DNA of 25,989 nt, from positions 1 through 25,989 of the forward strand of contig CAWZYQ010000042.1 in NCBI GenBank assembly GCA_963966275.1. The letters run 5' to 3'. Below, piece by piece: positions 1 to 8,037 of the stretch (position 1 is the stretch's first letter; each line of letters begins with the position of its first letter). The position numbers and the translations under genes are program-made. Below the pieces are notes generated by a model. The model saw nothing but the letters and a program-made list of their open reading frames with translations. It had not been told where the DNA came from and did no database searches. This stretch comes from UBA10427 sp003500135. Lineage in GTDB: Bacteria; Bacteroidota; Bacteroidia; Cytophagales; Cyclobacteriaceae.

Positions 1-62
1 TAATTTACTACATTTAGCCATATTAGCCATATTTACAAAGTGCCTAAGTCAAATTATTTATT

Positions 63-467
63 ATGACATCCAGCTGTGCAGAGTGTGGCCAATCAATCGT
101 AGGCAGGAGCGACAAAAAATTCTGCAGCGATCAGTGCCGCCACCAATTTAACAATCGAAAAAAAAGGATCCATGAAGCCGCTATTCTCAATATTAACCAA
201 CAATTGAGAAAAAACCGGACAATCATCAAATCGTTAAACCCGGTTGGTAAAACCATTGTAAGAAGATCAATACTGGAAAAAATGGACTTCAGTTTCGACT
301 TCTTTACGCACCTTTACCGAACCGAAAGGGGAACTACCTATTATTTCATTTACGAATACGGATATGCGCTTATCGAAGATGAGAAAATTGTACTGGTGAA
401 ATATCAACCCTATATGAATCGAAAGGTGTACGACCTGTTCAATCAACGTAACCCGGATCATACTTGA
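63..467 (+). CDS. Small zinc-finger-like conserved hypothetical protein
   Basis: A 134-residue protein opening with a compact Cys cluster: C5-x2-C8 and C21-x3-C25, in the context CAECGQ and FCSDQCRHQFNN. This resembles the short zinc-ribbon heads of small conserved Bacteroidota proteins that I know only as hypotheticals. The rest is a basic linker (residues 28-70) and a Tyr/Phe-rich segment (about 75-130) with YYFIYEYGYA. No signal peptide or membrane segment is visible, so it is probably cytoplasmic. The ATG at 63 places the Cys cluster at the N-terminus, as expected. It stands alone, followed 20 bp later by a field of 21-bp repeats. Metal or nucleic-acid binding is inferred from the Cys spacing only; the true function is unknown. 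Confidence 0.7.
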   Translation: MTSSCAECGQSIVGRSDKKFCSDQCRHQFNNRKKRIHEAAILNINQQLRKNRTIIKSLNPVGKTIVRRSILEKMDFSFDFFTHLYRTERGTTYYFIYEYGYALIEDEKIVLVKYQPYMNRKVYDLFNQRNPDHT

Positions 468-486
468 AAGGCGATTCGGGGATCCG

Positions 487-1017
487 GTGGGTCGTTTAGA
501 TAGGCTCACGATTTTCTCCGGAATATGCCAGGGTCCAGGTTCAGGCGACTGTAAAAATCGTGAAATCCCCTGGATGACCGGCAAAGTCGCTTGTACGATC
601 TCCAAAGCTCCCTGGATGCCAGGTAAAGTAGTGGGTAAGTCCGGTTTTGATACCTGTACGTTGGATATTGAAGGCTGCACAATGGATGAAGATGCCGGTA
701 AAAATGGCAAAGTGTTCAGCACGACCGGCAAAGTCGTCTGCATGATCGATAAAACCGGGTGCACGTTCGGTTTTAATGCCTGCGAGTTACATGAAGACGC
801 GTATAACTTTGATTTTGATGGGGGCGAGTTGCACGAAGACGTAGGTCACTTCGATTTTGAAGGGCGTACATCGAATGAAGACGATAGTAAGTTGGACGAA
901 GACCTCTACATGTTGGTTTTTGATGGTGGCTTGATGGATGAAGACCTCTGCATGATGCATGAGGCCTGTATTACGCTGTCCCACTGGTCGAAGGTTAACC
1001 CTGGCATAAATTATTGA
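487..1017 (+). CDS. Possible heptapeptide-repeat protein within the 21-bp array
   Basis: A 176-codon frame with a GTG start, which translates the whole repeat array. From residue 17 or so it is built of heptads: early units are GKV/GFD/GCT-like, later ones acidic (HED, DED, NED) alternating with FDG/FEG. Cys recurs at a fixed heptad position in several units (C36, C57, C64 area). No signal peptide, domain or Shine-Dalgarno is visible, and the first 16 residues look unlike a natural N-terminus. The opposite strand offers competing frames. I rate it as possibly not expressed; it is listed because the heptad structure is real in the DNA whatever its coding status. Confidence 0.25.
   Translation: MGRLDRLTIFSGICQGPGSGDCKNREIPWMTGKVACTISKAPWMPGKVVGKSGFDTCTLDIEGCTMDEDAGKNGKVFSTTGKVVCMIDKTGCTFGFNACELHEDAYNFDFDGGELHEDVGHFDFEGRTSNEDDSKLDEDLYMLVFDGGLMDEDLCMMHEACITLSHWSKVNPGINY
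535..975. repeat. Degenerate 21-bp tandem repeat array (about 21 units)
   Basis: From about 535 to 975 the DNA can be cut into 21 consecutive 21-bp units without an indel, for example units starting at 577, 598, 619, 724, 829, 892 and 934. Common unit motifs are ATGGATGAAGACCTCTGCATG-like blocks (20 of these bases: TGGATGAAGACCTCTGCATG), ACCGGCAAAGTC and TTTTGATGG. From 787 on, GAAGAC-type and TTTTGAT-type units partly alternate, giving a 42-bp higher-order period. Because 21 is divisible by 3, long frames stay open on both strands: plus 487-1017 (GTG start, heptapeptides such as GKVVCMI, HEDVGHF, DEDLCMM) and minus 267-764 (heptapeptides such as VIQxxLP) and 787-984. The minus frame at 267-764 runs into the coding sequence of the upstream gene, so it may be a shadow. 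Coding status is undecided. Confidence 0.85.
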
Positions 1018-1281
1018 TTATCCATTATTTTCAATAATTTATCGTCATTATTCATGGCAATGTCATGGACAATTCGGTTTAAAAAGCTGAAGAACAAGCA
1101 CAATGCCATAGGATCCAATATCAATGAGTTGGAACACTGGGGACTAAACCGATGCCCGGACCGGACCAGGAAGGGTTTTGATTGCTACGTTGCCCTGGCC
1201 GTCACTGTTCACAAACTGCATAAGATCGGCAGGGAGCTGCAAGCACAAGGTATGGCAAAGGAAATAAAGCAAGCGGCCTGA
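1018..1281 (+). pseudogene. C-terminal remnant of an ISNCY-like transposase
   Basis: The frame is open from 1018, and the first ATG is at 1054. Residues from about 12 on, KLKNKHNAIGSNINELEH then GLNRCPD and GFDCYVALAV followed by KLHKIGRELQ, match the well-known C-terminal end of ISNCY/IS1182-like DDE transposases (pattern KHSAVESNIN..LEHHGL.RCPD...GFKRYVALAV...). Everything upstream that should carry the DDE catalytic core is missing; the sequence before 1018 is the repeat array. It is therefore a dead fragment, not an active element. No terminal inverted repeat was found next to it. Family assignment is by memory of the motif. Confidence 0.75.
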
Positions 1282-1441
1282 AAAACCACAAAAAATCAGC
1301 ATATCAATGAAGTGGTATCCCCCGATGACAATACAAATGCATATTTCCAACATAAACCAATCAAAAATCAACAATCGCCAGGCCAAATGACGGCAACATG
1401 GTAAAACCGAAAATCAGGAATGTAAAACATTCTTGGAATAA

Positions 1442-1947
1442 TCATATTACAATTCCGAAGGAAGGTTTTTTCTTAGTGACACTAATTATTATTCCAGTGA
1501 AGATTCGCTGAGTTTAATAGGTATTACAGAGAATACAATTATTGAAAGGGACATATATTTAAATCCTGTGGTCAAAGACAAACCCATTGTCTTTCAAAAC
1601 CTTCATTTCGATTATGATGGCCAGGGAATCCGGGAGTCATCATATGGGGAATTGATTGAGCTGGCTCAAATGCCCGTTGACAATTATAATTTACATATCA
1701 AAATAGACGGACACACATGCTCCATGGGATCTGAAGTTTATAATTTGGGCCTCTCGGAACGTAGGGCAGCATCCATAGTCCGCTATTTATTAACTAAGGG
1801 AGTAAATGAAAACCAGGTGAGCTATACTGGGTTCGGCAAATCTATACCGGTAGCCAGCAATGTTTTCGAGCCGGTAGAGAGAAGGACCAACGGGTTGAAT
1901 TCCCTTTGGAAGAAATCAACCCTGCCGATAGTGCGTCCCAACAATAA
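1442..1947 (+). pseudogene. Truncated and frameshifted OmpA-family outer-membrane protein gene
   Basis: The frame is open from 1442 (after TAA at 1439-1441) and reads into a typical OmpA C-terminal peptidoglycan-binding domain: ERDIYLNP and IVFQNLHFDYD (near 1544-1620), then IDGHTCSMGS, LGLSERRAASIVRYLL, GVNENQVSYTGFGKSIPVASN and ERRTN (to 1891). Full-length relatives have a long N-terminal part and a signal peptide, both absent. After ERRTN the family continues RRVEF or similar. Here the frame goes off into GLNSLWKK, but shifting by one base at about 1892 gives VEFPLEEINPADSASQQ and a stop at 1945-1947. A deletion of one base (or four) explains this. The only start in the visible frame near the domain is GTG at 1568. 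It ends 4 bp from the convergent TonB receptor gene. Confidence 0.8.
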
Positions 1948-1951
1948 AGTT

Positions 1952-4366
1952 TTATAGCTCTACTATAATGCCAATTGTAGGCAAAATGGTCCCCGAGGTA
2001 TTTTCCAAAAAGCTCGGCTGGTAAAATCCCGGATTTTCAGGATCAGGTATGGGCTGTCCCTCGGCATTTTTTTCGACATCCAATATATCCCTAAGCTGTG
2101 TTTGAAAATTATAGATATTCTGTATGTCCAAAAACACGTTAAGGCTCCATTTGTCAAAAAAATACTTTTTATCCAACCTGACATCCAGCTGATGAAACGC
2201 GGGTGTGCGCTGAGTATTAAGTAAATCGATATCATCGATTCCACTTCCCCGTGCATCCCAGTTTTCCCGCCGTACCGATTCCATTACGTTATATGGCGTA
2301 AATGGGGCCTGGCTTGTATATAGCCACCGGAAGCCTAACTCCCAATTCTTTTTGAACTTTTTACCGCCTGTTAAACTTACTATATGTCTGTAATCCCACG
2401 CACTGGGCACAAGTTCATCATTTTTATCGCTGAACTGACTATATACATATGTATAAGCCAACAGTCCATAAAAGCCCTTCATTAGCTTCTGTTGAAGAAG
2501 GACTTCCAATCCGTAACTCCTTCCATAAGAAATTGAAGACACAGGTGCGTTACCAATTACACCAAAATCAGCCCCCAGGTTTGCTAGTGATAGTGAATCT
2601 TCGATCAAAAAGGGGTATTGATCATATTTTTTGTAAAATCCCTCGAGAGTGATCCTTGCATTGTTGTTGAATAGATATTCCAGGCCCGCTACCAACTGAT
2701 CGTTTTGGATGTATTTTACACCATTTTTCTTATTAACCAGTTGATCGGTTTCGTTATCCCTGAAACCCAAAACCGTATAAGGCGGAAGTTGATAATACCG
2801 GCCGGTATTAAAGTTAAATGACCACTTCGGTGCAAATTGGTATGACAAACTAAATCTTGGCGAAAACTGGTCCAGCATATTTCGGGTTTGCTCAGAGAAA
2901 TCTGTGGCATCAGCCCTGAGACCAACGGACAGGCTAAGTCGATCTCCATAAAAAGACCGGCTGCCCTGAATAAAAGAGCCCCATTTGTTTAAAAATAAAT
3001 TGGATTCAAAATCCCTGATGACTAGTCCTTGCTGAGTAACCACTTTGCTAAAGTCATCAACAAAAAACTTGGCGTATTCATAGTTTATACCAAAATTTAT
3101 TTTGTAACCCGGCTCAGTGAAGATATCATTTTCCAGGCGTATTTTGTTTTCAATTTCTTGCGACAAATAATCAAACAATAAATTATCCGGGTCTTCCTCA
3201 TCATTATTGGCATATTTGATTGATGTATTGTTCAGCATACTGCGCGACAAAACAACCGTATAGAATCCATTTTCCCTGAAATGCTGATATTTTGCACCAA
3301 TTGCATAATTCCATTGCTCACTTATCGGGAGTGTATTTAAAATGTATTCGGCTTGTTCACGCTCTTCAGGGGTATCAGCGTTTTCCGGGGCATCGGGATT
3401 CAGCTGGAAATTATCTATAGCGCCAATGCCAATGATTGTAAGTTGGTTTTTGCTGTCAAAATTATATTTATACTTCATCTGGAAGTCATTATATGTCGGC
3501 AAAAATGGCAGGCCCAGTGCACTAAACAGGAATTGTAAATATGACCTCCTCGCTGAAAAAATAAGGGAGGAATTTGGATCAACGGGGCCTTCGAGTGTAA
3601 CTCCCAGGTCACTTGCCCCAACTATGAAATTTGCAGTCCATTTATCATTCCTTCCTTCTTTTTGCACAAAGTCAAACACGGAAGAAAGTGCATTTCCCCT
3701 ATTGGCCGGAAATGCACCGGAATAAAAATCCACTTTTTTAATAAAATCTACATTTATGATACCCACAGGGCCTCCGGAAGAACCCTGGGTTTGAAAGTGG
3801 TTGATGACAGGGATTTCAATACCGTCTAAATAAAAACGGTTTTCACTTGGTGCGCCCCCTCTGATGATAATATCATTTCTAAAACTTGGGGTGGAGGCAA
3901 CACCGGGCAATGAACGGACTACCTGTGATATATCGCGATTGGCGCCTGGCGCCCTTTTAATTTCATTAGTCCCGATTGACCTTAACGAAACCGGGCTTTC
4001 AACTCTTTTTTCGAACCCACTGGCAACAATGGTAACGCCTTCCAGCTCCTGCGATTGCTCTTCCAGCGCAATGTTCAGTATCGTTTCCCTTGAGTTGGTA
4101 ACTTCTACTTCAAAGGCTGTGAAATCCTGATAACCAATATAGGAAACAACTACGTTATACAAACCGGGTTCAAGATTATCGATCACATAATTGCCTGTTT
4201 CATCCGATGTGCTTCCTTGTGATGTTCCCTGGATGATCACATTGGCAAATGGAATAGGATCATTATTGATTTTGCTGGTGATTTGACCCTTGATAACACC
4301 TTGCTGTGCAATAGCGGAAAACTGTACGACCATAAGTAGTACAAACAATAAAGATAATTTCCTCAT
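1952..4366 (-). CDS. TonB-dependent outer-membrane receptor, last gene of the carotenoid operon
   Basis: An 804-residue receptor with a signal peptide (residues 1-20, ending SAIAQ), a carboxypeptidase-regulatory-like beta-sandwich (about 22-110; GVIKGQITSKINNDPIPFANV), a plug domain (about 120-250; IIIRGGAPSENRFYLDGIEIP) and a 22-stranded-barrel region with the typical aromatic finish IGIIVEL. This is a standard length for the family. It actively imports a bound substrate through the outer membrane using TonB energy. There is no SusD partner, arguing against a classic polysaccharide-uptake pair. It starts 3 bp after the crtZ stop, so it is almost surely co-transcribed with the carotenoid genes. 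The substrate is unknown; siderophore, cobalamin or a lipid-type cargo are all open. Identification as a TonB receptor is firm. Confidence 0.95.
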   Translation of the reverse strand: MRKLSLLFVLLMVVQFSAIAQQGVIKGQITSKINNDPIPFANVIIQGTSQGSTSDETGNYVIDNLEPGLYNVVVSYIGYQDFTAFEVEVTNSRETILNIALEEQSQELEGVTIVASGFEKRVESPVSLRSIGTNEIKRAPGANRDISQVVRSLPGVASTPSFRNDIIIRGGAPSENRFYLDGIEIPVINHFQTQGSSGGPVGIINVDFIKKVDFYSGAFPANRGNALSSVFDFVQKEGRNDKWTANFIVGASDLGVTLEGPVDPNSSLIFSARRSYLQFLFSALGLPFLPTYNDFQMKYKYNFDSKNQLTIIGIGAIDNFQLNPDAPENADTPEEREQAEYILNTLPISEQWNYAIGAKYQHFRENGFYTVVLSRSMLNNTSIKYANNDEEDPDNLLFDYLSQEIENKIRLENDIFTEPGYKINFGINYEYAKFFVDDFSKVVTQQGLVIRDFESNLFLNKWGSFIQGSRSFYGDRLSLSVGLRADATDFSEQTRNMLDQFSPRFSLSYQFAPKWSFNFNTGRYYQLPPYTVLGFRDNETDQLVNKKNGVKYIQNDQLVAGLEYLFNNNARITLEGFYKKYDQYPFLIEDSLSLANLGADFGVIGNAPVSSISYGRSYGLEVLLQQKLMKGFYGLLAYTYVYSQFSDKNDELVPSAWDYRHIVSLTGGKKFKKNWELGFRWLYTSQAPFTPYNVMESVRRENWDARGSGIDDIDLLNTQRTPAFHQLDVRLDKKYFFDKWSLNVFLDIQNIYNFQTQLRDILDVEKNAEGQPIPDPENPGFYQPSFLENTSGTILPTIGIIVEL

Positions 4367-4369
4367 TGA

Positions 4370-4825
4370 TTATTTTTTTATAGCATATTTTTTGGGGGCA
4401 TATAAAAACCCAAAAGCCTCACAGTCCTCTTTTGTGTGTTTTTCATGGTGCGCGTAGTGCGCACGCATCAATCTTTTGACATAGGGGCTTTTAACTTTTA
4501 TATTGATCTTTATTCTTCTATGAACGAGAATGTCGTGGAATAAGAAGTAGAAGATACCATAGGCCAGGATACCAAAGCCAAAAAATTTAAGGATAGAAAG
4601 TTGTTGGGATTCATATCCAATAACGATAAGAGAAATGGATGGAATACTAAAAACGAGCGCAAAAAGGTCGTTCCTTTCCAGTTTATGGTTATGCACTTTA
4701 TGATGTGACCGGTGCCACGACCAAAGGAAACCATGCATGATGTATTTATGCGTAAACCACGCTACACCTTCCATAAATAAAAAAATACCTACTATTATTG
4801 ATGCTTTAAAAAGTATATCAAGCAT
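4370..4825 (-). CDS. crtZ: Beta-carotene 3-hydroxylase (CrtZ type)
   Basis: A membrane di-iron hydroxylase of the fatty-acid-hydroxylase superfamily that adds 3-hydroxyl groups to beta-ionone rings, giving zeaxanthin-type xanthophylls. All four histidine clusters are present: HKYIMH, HRSHH, HDILVH and HYAHH. There are hydrophobic segments at about residues 5-25, 55-75 and 80-100. I start it at ATG 4825 (151 residues, 4 bp after the ispH stop); an in-frame TTG at 4843 would add six residues and overlap ispH by 14 bp, which I consider less likely. It sits between ispH and the TonB receptor in the crt operon. The HRSHH and HYAHH boxes make this a confident call; exact substrate (beta-carotene or a monocyclic carotenoid) is inference. 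Confidence 0.93.
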   Translation of the reverse strand: MLDILFKASIIVGIFLFMEGVAWFTHKYIMHGFLWSWHRSHHKVHNHKLERNDLFALVFSIPSISLIVIGYESQQLSILKFFGFGILAYGIFYFLFHDILVHRRIKINIKVKSPYVKRLMRAHYAHHEKHTKEDCEAFGFLYAPKKYAIKK

Positions 4826-4829
4826 ATTA

Positions 4830-5681
4830 TTAAAATGATTCAATTTTGTTTTTTACATCTTCCATTAACCACATGGGTGTTGAAGTGGCCCCGCAAATAC
4901 CTACTTTATCATTACTGGCAAACCAATTTTTCTGGACCTCATCCGGATTGGAAACGAAGTAAGTATTTGGGTTTTTATCTTTACATACTTTGTAGAGGAC
5001 CTTACCATTTGATGACTTAGTGCCCGAAACAAACACAACTTTGTCATAATTTCCGGCAAAGTTACGCAACTCCTTGTCCCTGTTCGATACCTGACGACAA
5101 ATGGTATCATTCATTTCCACTTCAACCCCTGCTTCTTTCAACACATCGGAAATTTCGTTGTATTTGTCAACACTTTTGGTGGTTTGAGAATATAAAGTGA
5201 TTTTCTTAGGTATATTATCGAGGCTCAACTCTTCAAGTTGCTGAAAGACAACTGCTTTATTGTTGGTTTGTCCCAACAAACCTTTAACCTCAGCATGTCC
5301 ATGTTTGCCATAAATATAGATCTGATCGTCCTTTTCAAAAGACTTCCTGATCCTGTTTTGTAGTTTCAATACTACGGGGCATGAAGCATCAATTAGCTCC
5401 AGGTTATTTTCAAGCGCTATTTGATAAGTAGAAGGCGGCTCACCATGGGCCCTGATGAGTACTTTTTCGTCCTTCAAGTCATTCAGGTGTTCATGATCAA
5501 TTATTTTCAGCCCTTTGGCTTCCAGCCTTTTTACTTCTTCATCATTATGCACGATGTCCCCCAGACAATATAGATATCCATGATCATCTAGGATTTCTTC
5601 GGCCATATCTATGGCGTAGACCACACCAAAGCAAAACCCTGAATTGTTATCTATCTCGACCTGTATGTTCATAGAAGCCAT
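4830..5681 (-). CDS. ispH: 4-hydroxy-3-methylbut-2-enyl diphosphate reductase
   Basis: The last enzyme of the MEP pathway: a cytoplasmic [4Fe-4S] enzyme that reduces HMBPP to IPP and DMAPP. The 283 residues show the three cluster cysteines: C17 in NNSGFCFGV, one in DASCPVV (about 100) and one in DTICRQVSNRD (about 197). Also visible are the substrate-binding HAEV motif (about 128-131), SQTTKSVD and KSSNGKVL. An ATG nine bases further in (5672) is an equally plausible start. Placing ispH between crtB and crtZ links precursor supply to carotenoid demand; whether another ispH exists elsewhere cannot be seen. It follows crtB by 8 bp. Confidence 0.95.
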   Translation of the reverse strand: MASMNIQVEIDNNSGFCFGVVYAIDMAEEILDDHGYLYCLGDIVHNDEEVKRLEAKGLKIIDHEHLNDLKDEKVLIRAHGEPPSTYQIALENNLELIDASCPVVLKLQNRIRKSFEKDDQIYIYGKHGHAEVKGLLGQTNNKAVVFQQLEELSLDNIPKKITLYSQTTKSVDKYNEISDVLKEAGVEVEMNDTICRQVSNRDKELRNFAGNYDKVVFVSGTKSSNGKVLYKVCKDKNPNTYFVSNPDEVQKNWFASNDKVGICGATSTPMWLMEDVKNKIESF

Positions 5682-5689
5682 CTTTTTAA

Positions 5690-6532
5690 TTAAAGAAAAT
5701 TGAACCTGTATTGTACGTAAGACTTAACTAATAAAGCAAACTTTAGTTTGTCAGGGATTCTTATTCTTTCAGACACCACCTGGGAAACCGGGCTCATTTT
5801 TATTTTATTAAATAATCTACGATAATACACATAAGCCAAATAAACCCCCAAACGGGCGCCTTTGGGAAGGTTTTTGATACCCTGGTAGGCCTCATTGAAG
5901 TCGTTTTCGATATCTTTTTCAATATCTATTTTGTTGTTTTCGTCAAAGCCCCGAAACTCGACCCCGGGAAAATATATACGGCCTCTTTCTTCAAAATCAC
6001 TCTTCATATCACGAAGAAAATTCACTTTTTGAAAGGCCGATCCAAGGCTTCTGGCAGGAGCTTTAAGTTTGTCATAAAGATTTTTATCACCTTCACAAAA
6101 TACGCGAAGGCACATTAGCCCCACCACTTCTGCTGAACCATATATGTATTGATGGTAGGTCATTTTATCACATTTAGTGAGCGATAAATCCATGTACATA
6201 CTATGCAGAAATGCCTCTACTAATTCTTTTTCTATTTGATATGTATTCACTACCTGTTGGAATGCATGAAGTATAGGGTTCAGGCTTATACTTTCCTCAA
6301 TGGCCTGGAAGGTATCTTTACTGAACCTATCTAACAACTCTTTCTTATCATGATTATGAAAAGTATCTACGATTTCATCGGCATATCTTACGAAACCATA
6401 AATCGCGTATACAGGATTGTGAAATTTACCCGACAATGTTCGGATACCTAATGTAAATGAGGTACTGTAATTTTTCGTAACCAGCTTACTGCACTTAAGT
6501 GTTGTAGCATCAAACAATTCTACTCCGTACAT
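5690..6532 (-). CDS. crtB: Phytoene synthase
   Basis: Condenses two geranylgeranyl diphosphates into phytoene, the first committed carotenoid step. The 280-residue protein is the usual length and carries both aspartate-rich metal-binding motifs: D52-x3-D56 in FVRYADEIVD and D175-x3-D179 in NFLRDMKSDFEERGRIYFP. The N-terminal NYSTSFTLG motif is also typical of squalene/phytoene synthases. Squalene synthase is the main alternative, but adjacency to crtI (6 bp downstream of its stop) settles it. It acts at the inner face of the membrane as a peripheral enzyme. Confidence 0.96.
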   Translation of the reverse strand: MYGVELFDATTLKCSKLVTKNYSTSFTLGIRTLSGKFHNPVYAIYGFVRYADEIVDTFHNHDKKELLDRFSKDTFQAIEESISLNPILHAFQQVVNTYQIEKELVEAFLHSMYMDLSLTKCDKMTYHQYIYGSAEVVGLMCLRVFCEGDKNLYDKLKAPARSLGSAFQKVNFLRDMKSDFEERGRIYFPGVEFRGFDENNKIDIEKDIENDFNEAYQGIKNLPKGARLGVYLAYVYYRRLFNKIKMSPVSQVVSERIRIPDKLKFALLVKSYVQYRFNFL

Positions 6533-6538
6533 AGGTAG

Positions 6539-8014
6539 TTAGTTAAGATCCTTGTTTATTTCATGAGCCACGACATACCCCGAGATAAGTGATGGAGGCA
6601 CGCCGGGCCCCGGTACAGTTAACTGTCCGGCATAGTACAAGTTATCAATTTTTTTGTTTTTTAAAGAAGGTTTTAAAATCGCTGTTTGCCTGAGTGTGTT
6701 GGCCAAACCATAAGCGTTCCCCTTAAATGCATGATAGTCTTGAATAAAATCATTGTGGGCATATGATCTTTTGTAAACCACATGTTCCCTGACTGATGTT
6801 TTTACATACTTTTCAAGTCTGTCCATCACAAGATCATAATACTTCTCACGTATGTCGTCAGAATCTTTCAGCCCTGGCGCCACGGGGATCAGAATGAACA
6901 GGTTTTCATGACCTTCTGGCGCTACATCCGGGTCAGTCTTCGAAGGCGCTGATAAATAAAAAAGAGGCTTAGAGGGCCAGGATGGATTTTGGTAGATTTC
7001 CTGGGAGTGTAATCCGAAATCTTCATCAAAATAAAGTGTATGGTGATGGATTTCAGGGATTCTTTTATTCACGCCTAGATAAAAAATAAGGGAAGATGGC
7101 GCCATTGTCCTGGTCTCCCAATATTTGTCACTGTAGTTTCTAAGGTGTTTGGGCAAAATATGTTGCTCAACAAAATGGTAATCAGCGCTGGCCACAACAA
7201 CATCCGCCATAAACTTTTCATTACCGGTGCACACGGCCAGGATAGTATTATCAGAATTAAATTCAAATGCCTCAACTTCCTGGTTTACCTGGATCTTTAC
7301 TCCTTTCCCCAGGGCCAATTCCTTCATTCCTTCTATTACTTTAAACATACCCCCTTTGGGATACCACGTGCCCAGTTTGATATCGGCGTAGTTCATTAAG
7401 CTATAAAGCGCCGGTGTATTCTTGGCTAAGGCGCCTAGGAAGAGAATAGGAAATTCAAGCAGTTGTAAGATTTTTGGGTGCCGGAAAAATTTTTTTATGT
7501 GTTTTTCAAATGAAACAAACACATCTAAGCGCATGACATCGATCAATAACTTCAAGCTTAGAAACTCTGTTATTGACCTGCTTGGCTTGTAGACCAGATC
7601 GTTAATCCCAACTTTATATTTATAGGCGGCCTGATCTAAAAATTTATCCAATTTTTCGCCGCTGTGTTCTTCTAATTGGTTAAAGAGATGTTTCAACTCT
7701 GAATATTCAGCCGGAATATCCAAATAATCATCTTCTCCGAAAACCACCCTATAGGAAGGGTCCAGTCTTATTAATTCGTAGTAGTCAGTAGTATTTTTGC
7801 CAAAGGCTTTAAAATATTCTTCGAAGACATCAGGCATCCAATACCAGCTAGGCCCCATATCAAATGTGTATCCTTCCTGGCTGAACCTTCTTGCCCTGCC
7901 TCCTATTGACTCGTTTTTCTCCAATATGGTAACATCAAAACCACTATCGGCAAGATATGTGGCAGTGGCCAAACCCGAGAAACCCGCGCCTATAACGATA
8001 GCACGTTTTTTCAT
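6539..8014 (-). CDS. crtI: Phytoene desaturase (CrtI type)
   Basis: A 491-residue FAD-dependent desaturase/isomerase that converts phytoene to lycopene. The N-terminus shows the dinucleotide-binding fold GAGFSGLATATYLADSGF (G9, G11, G14) followed by an acidic strand end and GGRAR. The C-terminus has the family FAD-binding signature NLYYAGQLTVPGPGVPPSLI. There is one CrtI-family gene in the window. Related CrtD/CrtN enzymes share these motifs, but direct pairing with crtB supports phytoene as substrate. It lies 23 bp after the sigma factor gene and 6 bp before crtB. Number of desaturation steps cannot be told from sequence. Confidence 0.95.
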   Translation of the reverse strand: MKKRAIVIGAGFSGLATATYLADSGFDVTILEKNESIGGRARRFSQEGYTFDMGPSWYWMPDVFEEYFKAFGKNTTDYYELIRLDPSYRVVFGEDDYLDIPAEYSELKHLFNQLEEHSGEKLDKFLDQAAYKYKVGINDLVYKPSRSITEFLSLKLLIDVMRLDVFVSFEKHIKKFFRHPKILQLLEFPILFLGALAKNTPALYSLMNYADIKLGTWYPKGGMFKVIEGMKELALGKGVKIQVNQEVEAFEFNSDNTILAVCTGNEKFMADVVVASADYHFVEQHILPKHLRNYSDKYWETRTMAPSSLIFYLGVNKRIPEIHHHTLYFDEDFGLHSQEIYQNPSWPSKPLFYLSAPSKTDPDVAPEGHENLFILIPVAPGLKDSDDIREKYYDLVMDRLEKYVKTSVREHVVYKRSYAHNDFIQDYHAFKGNAYGLANTLRQTAILKPSLKNKKIDNLYYAGQLTVPGPGVPPSLISGYVVAHEINKDLN

Positions 8015-8037
8015 ATACTGTGAAGATAGGGCCTATC

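Noticed and set aside
267..764. Minus-strand 165-residue frame with VIQxxLP heptads
   Set aside because: It overlaps most of a conserved plus-strand gene and is kept open by the 21-bp repeat; treated as a shadow, though the repeat itself is reported.
4823..4843. TTG at 4843 as the crtZ start
   Set aside because: It would overlap ispH by 14 bp; the ATG at 4825 directly after the ispH stop fits the tight operon and family length better.
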